Source: Nageia nagi (lineage: Eukaryota; Pinophyta). Taken from it: a stretch of 64,000 nt of DNA. Shown piece after piece: positions 57,963 to 64,000 of the stretch. The number at the start of each line of letters is the position of its first letter. Positions within the stretch are counted from its first letter, which is position 1. Below the pieces are notes generated by a model. That model was not told the origin of the DNA and made no database searches. It was given only the letters and a program-made list of their open reading frames with translations. The stretch spans positions 33,666,001-33,730,000 of the forward strand of contig JBITNC010000001.1 in the NCBI GenBank assembly GCA_050084985.1, read 5' to 3'. A program made the position numbers and the translations under genes.

Positions 57963-58479
57963 GGATGTGTGATTGAAGAAATGAAATTACATGTCCAAAG
58001 AAGAAGTGTAGCCAAGATATAGATATATTTTTTTTTTAATCTTTTTGTTGATACTGATTGAATGATGATGAGGGTCTTTATGCTACCCCCTTTTGACTTG
58101 TGTGCCCCAAGAATATTTTTAAGTAGAGTAGCCAAGGCAAAAGCTATTGGAGAAGATGTCTTTAGGAATACTGTTTGGATGATGTTTGGAGGATTGTAGA
58201 AATCCATATTTGAGGTTGGATATAGAAGATATGATGTGCCTCCTTTATACTTTTTCAATCATAATTTTGGTCATTCCATTGTGTTAGATACTTGGGAAGT
58301 TGATGCATTTATTTCCATGTCTAGAAACAAAGAGGTTATGCTTTGGATGGGTGGAAATGGTAATGAAATGTACACCATTGGTAGCCTGAAAGACAGTGAA
58401 CATGATGTTGGCATCTTATTTTTTACTATAATTTACTTATATGTTTTTAGATCTGTGTACCTACAATTAAGTATTAGTA

Positions 58480-59045
58480 AAAAAATAAATCTATGGATGC
58501 ACAATAAGCTACATCATCCATCAAAGATGATCCAATATTAGCAATCTTACTTATGTTTACATCATCAATTTATCTTTTAAGTGAGTGAACTCTCACTAGT
58601 TGTATCGATGACCATTAGTGATCATGCATTTTTATGTCCATAATCTAAATACAGTATACTTTAGATGGATTTAAAGCAAAAATCATGTGGATACACAACA
58701 AAATATATCATCCATTAGAGATGATCCAATGTCAACAAATTGCTAATGGTTGTATCACCAGTTTACTTTTAAGTGAGGGAACTCTTATTAACCATTTCGT
58801 GGGCCATCAATGATCATGCATTTTTATGTCCATCCAAAGATAGTATGATTTAAATGGGTTCAAAGAAAAAACCATGTGGATACACAACAAAATGTATCAT
58901 CCATTAGAGATGATCCAAGGTCACCAAATTGCTAAAGGCTGTATCATTGATTTATTTTTAAGTGAGGGAACTCTCATTAGTCATTTTATTGGAAATCAGT
59001 GATCATGCATTTTTTATTTCCATGATCTAAAGACATTAGACTATC
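58480..59045 (-). repeat. About 190-bp tandem repeat in the Gypsy 3' region
   Basis: GTGAGKGAACTCTYATTA-like unit starts occur at 58581, 58773 and 58962 (periods 192 and 189). Each contains GTGATCATGCATTTTTATG, ATGTGGATACACAACAAAAT and CATCCATTAGAGATGATCCA. About 2.9 units. It lies between integrase and the LTR. Confidence 0.88.
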
Positions 59046-59169
59046 AAGTTTTTTTTTTGCACACCATCAACATCATGCTAATAGTTAAGAATGCTATCAG
59101 CACCATGTCCATCTTGGATTTATATAGAAAACAAAAAGAGGTTGTGACCCTATGTTTGATATGAATTAT

Positions 59170-60300
59170 TTTGTAAGGGCATAGAGTTGTGCTTTTTAAG
59201 AGTAAAAATGCTTGATATGGATGGAATTAAAGGTTTTTGGTTCCTCCTTACCATAAAAAGTTGATAATATATATGCTTTTGATCCTATTGCATCAATAAC
59301 AACATATGGCCCAACCAATTGGGCTTAAATTTGCCTTTATCCTCTTCATTTATTATTATTTTTTTGATATTCCCTTTTAATACTAGGTCCCTTATTTTGA
59401 AATCTTTAGATTTTATCTTCTTAAAAAATGATCTCTTATGTTTGGCATGGTAGACCTTTTAATGTTCAATGGATCTGATCTTTTTATTAAGCAAAGGAAT
59501 CTCTAACTCAAATGGAAAAATGGCCTCATCTCCATATACCAATGAAAAGGGGGTTTCCCTAATAGCTATTCAAATACTAGTTCTGTAGGCCCATAGTGCA
59601 TATGGCAATTGCTCATGCTAATATCTTTTGTATTTCTCCCATGTTTTGCAAGAATACTATTAAGTGTATTATTTATTGCTTCATCTTGACCATTTCTTTG
59701 AGCATAGCAAACTAAAGAAAATATTTGTGTGATGTGAAACTTTTTATAAAATGCTTGCATATCCTTGCCTTTGAAATTTGGACCATTATCCATGATCAAC
59801 CTTTGTGGCACACCAAATCTAGTGATAATGTCTTCTATAAGGAATGCAATAATCATTTCTTGTACAATTGACTTCATGGGGATGGCTTCAACCCACTTGG
59901 TAGTATATTTGTAGCTATGATAATAAATTTGTTTCCTTCTCTAGAATGAGGATTAATCATACCAATCAAATCTATGACCCAAGTAGCAAAGGGCCATGGA
60001 GAAATAATGGAATTGAGTTCTTGAGTGGATTGTTTTCTAAGTTTTCATGCTTTTGGCATTGCACATATACTTTCATATGAGTTTGATAGTCTTCTTACAT
60101 AGTGGGCCAATAGTACCCTATTCTCAAAATCTTTTTATAAAGATTTTTGGCATGAAAATGTCCACCACATAATCCATCATGAGCTTGCTCTAAAGTAGTA
60201 GATATCTCATATTGTGTTAAAAATTTCAATAAGGAACCATGAAAGGATATTCTATATAAAACATCATCAATAATAACATATTTCATAAAGTCCTTCTCAA
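59170..60300 (-). pseudogene. Gypsy integrase
   Basis: Leftward reading: the zinc-binding HDGLCGGHFHAKNLYKKILR and GYYWPTM (60286-60095, 63 open codons), then SPWPFATWVIDLIGMINPHS and FIIIATN (about 60010-59920; first catalytic D kept in VIDLIG), then 59877-59566 with FGVPQRLIMDNGPNFKGKDM (second D in MDNGPNF), AYAQRNGQDEAINNTL-like YAQRNGQDEAIN (third acidic position kept as E). The C-terminal part at about 59330-59190 reads GPYVVIDAIGSKAYIL and FNSIHIKHFY. All three acidic residues can be seen, but frameshifts break the frame. Confidence 0.9.
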
Positions 60301-60599
60301 TCTTAATCTATCATTCTTAGTATATCTAGGAGGAATGCTTTGGTATTTTAAGTAGCAATAGATATTAAAGTACCAATATTGAAAAGCATCATCATTAGCA
60401 ATAATACAAGATAAAATAGAATGAATATGAGTTGTGTAAGATGGAGAAATTAACTTACAAATAGTGAAATGGTCTCCTTATCTTTAAGTTCAATTGGTAC
60501 CAAAGAGGCTGCACTTTCCATAACATCTGCATATATGTTATTAGTCCTAGGAATGGTATCAATAGTATATCGATCAAATTTTTCTAGCAACTCAATCAC

Positions 60600-60960
60600 A
60601 ACCACCCTTAAAGGTTTAGTTTCTCATCTTTGGTATCATAACTACCCTTCAGTTGGTTGAACACAAGCTATGAATCCCCATAAATTTCTATGTCTATGAT
60701 TTTTAGTTCCAAATATACCTTCAATCCAATATTAGAGCCTCATACTCAACCATATTATTAGTGCATTTTAAATCCAATTTTTATGCAATAGGCATTACAT
60801 GATAAGTAGGAGAGACCAAAATAACACCTACCAATGATCCATAAATGCATTTAGAACCATCAAAATATAGGGTCCAGACTATAGGCTCATCCTCTAGAAG
60901 ATAAGTATAATCATCAGGGATGGAGATCTCCTCAAAGTCATGCTACTAGTGCCTTGTTGA
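60600..60960 (-). pseudogene. Gypsy RNase H
   Basis: About 60880-60845 reads WTLYFDGSKCIYGS with the catalytic DGS, about 60830-60795 VGVILVSPTYHVMPIA, and about 60770-60730 LKCTNNMVEYEALIL with the catalytic E. These are the standard RNase H blocks YFDGSx and CTNNxAEYEAL. Broken by frameshifts. Confidence 0.85.
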
Positions 60961-61249
60961 CAAGTCCTCAAGCCACTGGAATCATGGATACTCCTAAAAA
61001 ATGTTAGGAAATTCTTCATGGACACCTCCTTGCCTTCTTGAGGGAAATCTGTTATTAGATCTACAATTTCTTATCTTTTAATAGATTTTTACTTCACCAC
61101 ATTAATATAAAATTATTTCAATAACATTAGCCACTTTGCAAATCTATTTCATAAGTATTATTTAGCCAAAAGATATTTTGAAGGATTAATAGGAATAACA
61201 ACATATGTGGTACAATATAACAAGTAATGCATTACTTTTTCAGTAGTAA

Positions 61250-62530
61250 ATATCATATCAAAGCAAATATTCTCTAAAGGAGTGTACCTTTACTCATAAT
61301 CAATCAATATCTTGCTTAGATAATAGATGGCCCTCTTCTTGTTATCTTTAGTTTTCTAACATAGCATGGTTCCTATGGAATACAAGGAGGCTAAAATATA
61401 TAAGTAAGTAGGTTTGGAAAATTCCATGGGAACAAGTATAGGGGGATTGAAAAAATATTTCTTGATATCTTCAAATGCTTTGTGGTAATTCACATCCCAT
61501 ACAAATGTAACATCTTTCTTAAGTAAGTGAGTGAATAGTCTACATTTATCCTCTAGTTGTGAGATGAACCTCCTAATTGAGTTTATCTTTCCTTAAAGGC
61601 TTCTAAGTTATTTAAAGTTTCAAGGAGGAGGCATATCAATAATGAATTTTACTTTCTTAGAATCTACCTCAATTCCTCTATTTGAAAGCATGAAACCTAA
61701 CCATTTTCTGGAAGTAAATCCAAATGATACTTTGAAGGTTTGAGTCTTATTTGTACCTTTGCAAAATGTTGAATACCTCTTCAAGGGCTTGAAGATGGTC
61801 TTAACCTTGCTTTGATTTGATAAGGATATCATTAATATAAACTTACACTATTTTGTGAATGTGCTTATGGAACATAGTGACCATGGCTCACTAATATGTA
61901 GCACCTGCATTTTTTAGTACAAAAGGCAAAACCTTCTAACAAAAATTACCCTAAGGGGTTGTGAAAGTTGTTTTATGTTGGTCAGTAGGATTAATTAAAA
62001 TTTGATTATAACAAAAAAAACCATCCATAAATTACAACAGATAATGGCTGACTATCTATCAACAATCATATCAATATTGGGTAATGGAAAATCATCTTTA
62101 GGATAAGCATTATCAATATCATGAAAATTGGTACATAACTGTATTTCACCAATTGATTTAGTAATAGAAACAATATTGAACATCCAATCATAATAATCAA
62201 TAGGCTCTATGAATCCTACTTGTAAGTATTTTCAATCTCCTTTTTGACTAATAAGGCCTTTGAAAGATGCATTTTTTTAGGCTTTTGCTTAATTGGCTTG
62301 GCATTTGCTTTTAATGGCAAATTATGCATGAAAAATGAAGGATATAAGCAAGGCATATCATCATAAGACCAAGAAAAATTTTCAAAAGGTGTAATAAATT
62401 TAGATTTGTACCTTTCTTGCTTGAAAGATGCTAGGGTTTCTCCAATTTGAAGTAATCTCTCTTTATTTGTAGTGCCAATGTTAATGATTAGCAATTGTTC
62501 TTATGGAAAGGTGATATCCTTGTTTTGTTG
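61250..62530 (-). pseudogene. Gypsy reverse transcriptase
   Basis: 62494-62216 is open for 92 codons (FSWSYDDMPCL, LPLKANAKPIKQKPKKMH), the linker and start of RT. After a stop come VGFIEPIDYYDWMFNIVSIT, LCTNFHDIDNAYPKDDFPLP and NIDMIVD at about 62220-62060; the first catalytic position is altered (usual CVDFRDLN, here CTNFHDID). About 61850-61810 reads VYINDILIKSK, where the YVDD box has become YIND. 61832-61620 gives FTSRKWLGFMLSNRGIEVDS and KKVKFIIDMPPP, the conserved thumb-side block. Inactive. Confidence 0.9.
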
Positions 62531-63243
62531 TAATAATGATGGCAAATCCTTCATAGTAGGATCAATAATCTCATCTTCTTCTAAGACCTAAACCTATAAA
62601 ATATCATAAAAATTGACCTCTTGGCTAAAGTAAGCATACTCATGAAGCATATAAGAGGCATGACATTTTTTGTTAGACTTGGGCAATTCTGAATGTGCAC
62701 CTAAGTATTTAAGAAAATTATCATTAGTACTAAAATAATTAAAAGCAAGAGGCAAGCTATGATCAATCTACATATCTTCATCAATTTCATCAGATAATTC
62801 TATCATATTAGATGTATTAAATTATATGGGACCCCATTTTTGTTTGACCTATCCATCACTACCTAGACCTATCTTAGTAAGCTATATTTTAGGATAAATA
62901 GAAAAATTAGAAATACCTTGCTCAATTTTTCCTAAACCCCTCCCTTGTACTTGCAATTGTTAACCATATACTTTTGAACAAAAGTAGAAGGAAATATTTT
63001 ACCTGATTCAAAAGATAAAGGAACATCATCTACAAAAGATTGGTTCCTTGTGTTAGATTGGATAGAGTTGGAAGGGCCACATAATTCACCATTTGTATGA
63101 TGTTGGTTCCCTATATGCAGAACAACATACTATTGGTAGCTTGAAATAGCCAATATTCAAGGCCATCCCAAGTCTTTAACAAACAAAAATAAGTTTATAT
63201 CATCTATTTTGTAAGTTCCCATACCTATTTTCATGATTTGCAC
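62531..63243 (-). other. Linker between Gypsy protease and RT
   Basis: No domain recognised; acidic and broken frames, as is usual for the protease-to-RT spacer of Tat-type elements. Confidence 0.5.
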
Positions 63244-63999
63244 CTATTTATATATAATTTCTCTTGGTGTGGGATAATCTAAGGGTTCTATTTCAAAAAG
63301 GTATGGAACTAAGGCCATCTTCTCAAAGTCAACAACATTGCATAGTGCATAGGGCTGAGGATCAGCTAAAATTATGTGTACTTCTCCTTCGAATTCAAAT
63401 TTTAGTATACCATATAGTGTATAAGGAACAACTTCCATATAATGGATCCAAGGTCTTCCTAAAAGCATGTTATAAGACAACTTGGAATTAACAACCTGAA
63501 ACTTGGCTGGAATAGTTCTAACTCTGGTGGTAATCATGATGGTGGCTATGCCTAGTATTTTCTTATAAGAACTATCATAGAATCTAATTTTGAAAATATC
63601 TTCTTCTAATGGGGGAATGGTTACATATTTTTCTTGTAATTGAGTCAAAAAGTGGTTAGAACATACATTCATAGTTGAACCATTATCTACCATGGTCCTT
63701 TTAACTTCCCAGTTATCTACCAAAGGTGTGCTATATAAGGCTAAACATTCATATAGTAGTTCTTGGTTGAGTATTTTAGATTTGTAAAAGGATATAGTGT
63801 CACTTTCCTTAATGGTTTGGAGCTTCTTAGAAAATGTAGTTGCTAAAATGTTAGTAGGAATAAAATTATTCTTGAATATAGCATATAAAACATCCCTATG
63901 AGCCTAATAGGTATAAATGAGATCATACAAGCTAATATTAGCTTGTGTATTTTTTAATTGATCAATCATACTGTAAAATTTAGGATCAGGTGGGATACT
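63244..63999 (-). pseudogene. Gypsy protease and upstream linker, running off the window
   Basis: 63723-63244 is open for 159 codons. TMVDNGSTMNV holds the active site (usual VDxGSxxNV), LSYNMLLGRPWIHYMEVVPY marks the end of the fold, and ILKFEFEGEVHII follows. In the same frame upstream to the window edge the sequence stays nearly open: ISLYDLIYTY, HRDVLYAIFKNNFIPTNI, LYECLALYSTPLVDN. This is the segment usually found between gag and protease in this lineage. Only one stop is seen in that stretch. Confidence 0.9.
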
Positions 64000-64000
64000 T

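Larger units (their letters stand above)
57949..64000 (-). mobile_element. Gypsy (Tat lineage) retrotransposon, 5' part beyond window
   Basis: Minus-strand element with protease (63723-63244), RT (about 62530-61560), RNase H (about 60960-60600) and integrase (about 60290-59190) in Gypsy order, then a 1.2-kb 3' region with a 190-bp tandem array, then polypurine tract and LTR. It runs off the right edge inside the region before protease. It is the coding relative of LTR-6. All domains are broken. Confidence 0.88.

Noticed and set aside
58236-58541. 101-codon plus-strand frame
   Set aside because: It lies antisense in the 3' region of the right-edge Gypsy and partly over the tandem array; no motif and no support as a gene.
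58540-59045. Tandem repeats as a CRISPR array
   Set aside because: Units are about 190 bp, degenerate throughout, with no short conserved repeat and unique spacers, and the context is a plant retrotransposon.
1-64000. tRNA, rRNA or organellar DNA insertions
   Set aside because: I saw no cloverleaf-like or rRNA-like sequence; tRNA-like strings are only the 12-base primer-binding sites.

Overview
This window is plant nuclear DNA, almost certainly from a large, repeat-rich genome. Everything recognisable in it is eukaryotic plant transposon sequence plus the relic of one intron-bearing gene. The retroelements are Ty1/Copia and Ty3/Gypsy of plant type, most with primer-binding sites that match the usual plant initiator-tRNA-Met site. 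A plant L1-type LINE and a hAT-like transposase relic are also present. A gymnosperm host is my guess from the old, heavily decayed, nested elements; the sequence does not prove it. I see no intact host gene, no rRNA or tRNA gene, no CRISPR array and no prokaryotic system.

The main feature is a nest of LTR retrotransposons up to four levels deep. (1) The outermost element, LTR-1 (minus strand, 5397-50970), is a Copia-related non-autonomous element. It has about 1.9-2.0 kb LTRs and a perfect 5-bp target duplication, ATACT. Its own internal DNA is only about 1.2 kb and largely a 61-bp repeat. (2) Its internal region holds a Gypsy fragment (about 7405-12400: integrase C-terminus, a long extra reading region and a probable LTR) and a Copia element LTR-2 (minus strand, 12838-29418) with gag, protease, integrase, reverse transcriptase and RNase H, all decayed. 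(3) The 5' LTR of LTR-2 was hit twice: by LTR-3 (19000-24358, gag and protease relic, no RT or integrase) and by LTR-4 (24509-29292, no coding capacity, a mosaic of minisatellites). (4) The 5' LTR of LTR-1 was hit by Copia LTR-5 (plus strand, 31316-50170). (5) The integrase of LTR-5 was in turn split by Gypsy LTR-6 (34296-45680, perfect duplication CTATT, two 850-bp LTRs about 95% alike by eye). LTR-6 keeps long gag and protease frames but has no RT, RNase H or integrase.

Outside the nest, the left flank holds a LINE reverse transcriptase relic (minus strand, 800-2450). The right flank holds a hAT-like, ZNF862-type transposase relic (plus strand, 51020-52330). Next comes an unidentified gene relic on the minus strand (52517 to about 55175) with several good splice signals. 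A Tat-type Gypsy element on the minus strand (57949 to beyond the window end) follows, with protease, RT, RNase H and integrase, and a 190-bp tandem array downstream of integrase.

Nothing here looks functional as a whole. The parts relate to one another by insertion order and by family. LTR-1 shares LTR ends and LTR blocks with the coding Copia LTR-2. LTR-6 shares its LTR start and protease type with the coding Gypsy at the right edge. Both pairs look like non-autonomous and autonomous partners. Most reading frames are broken by stops of the kind produced by C-to-T change at CpG, CAA, CGA and TGG codons.
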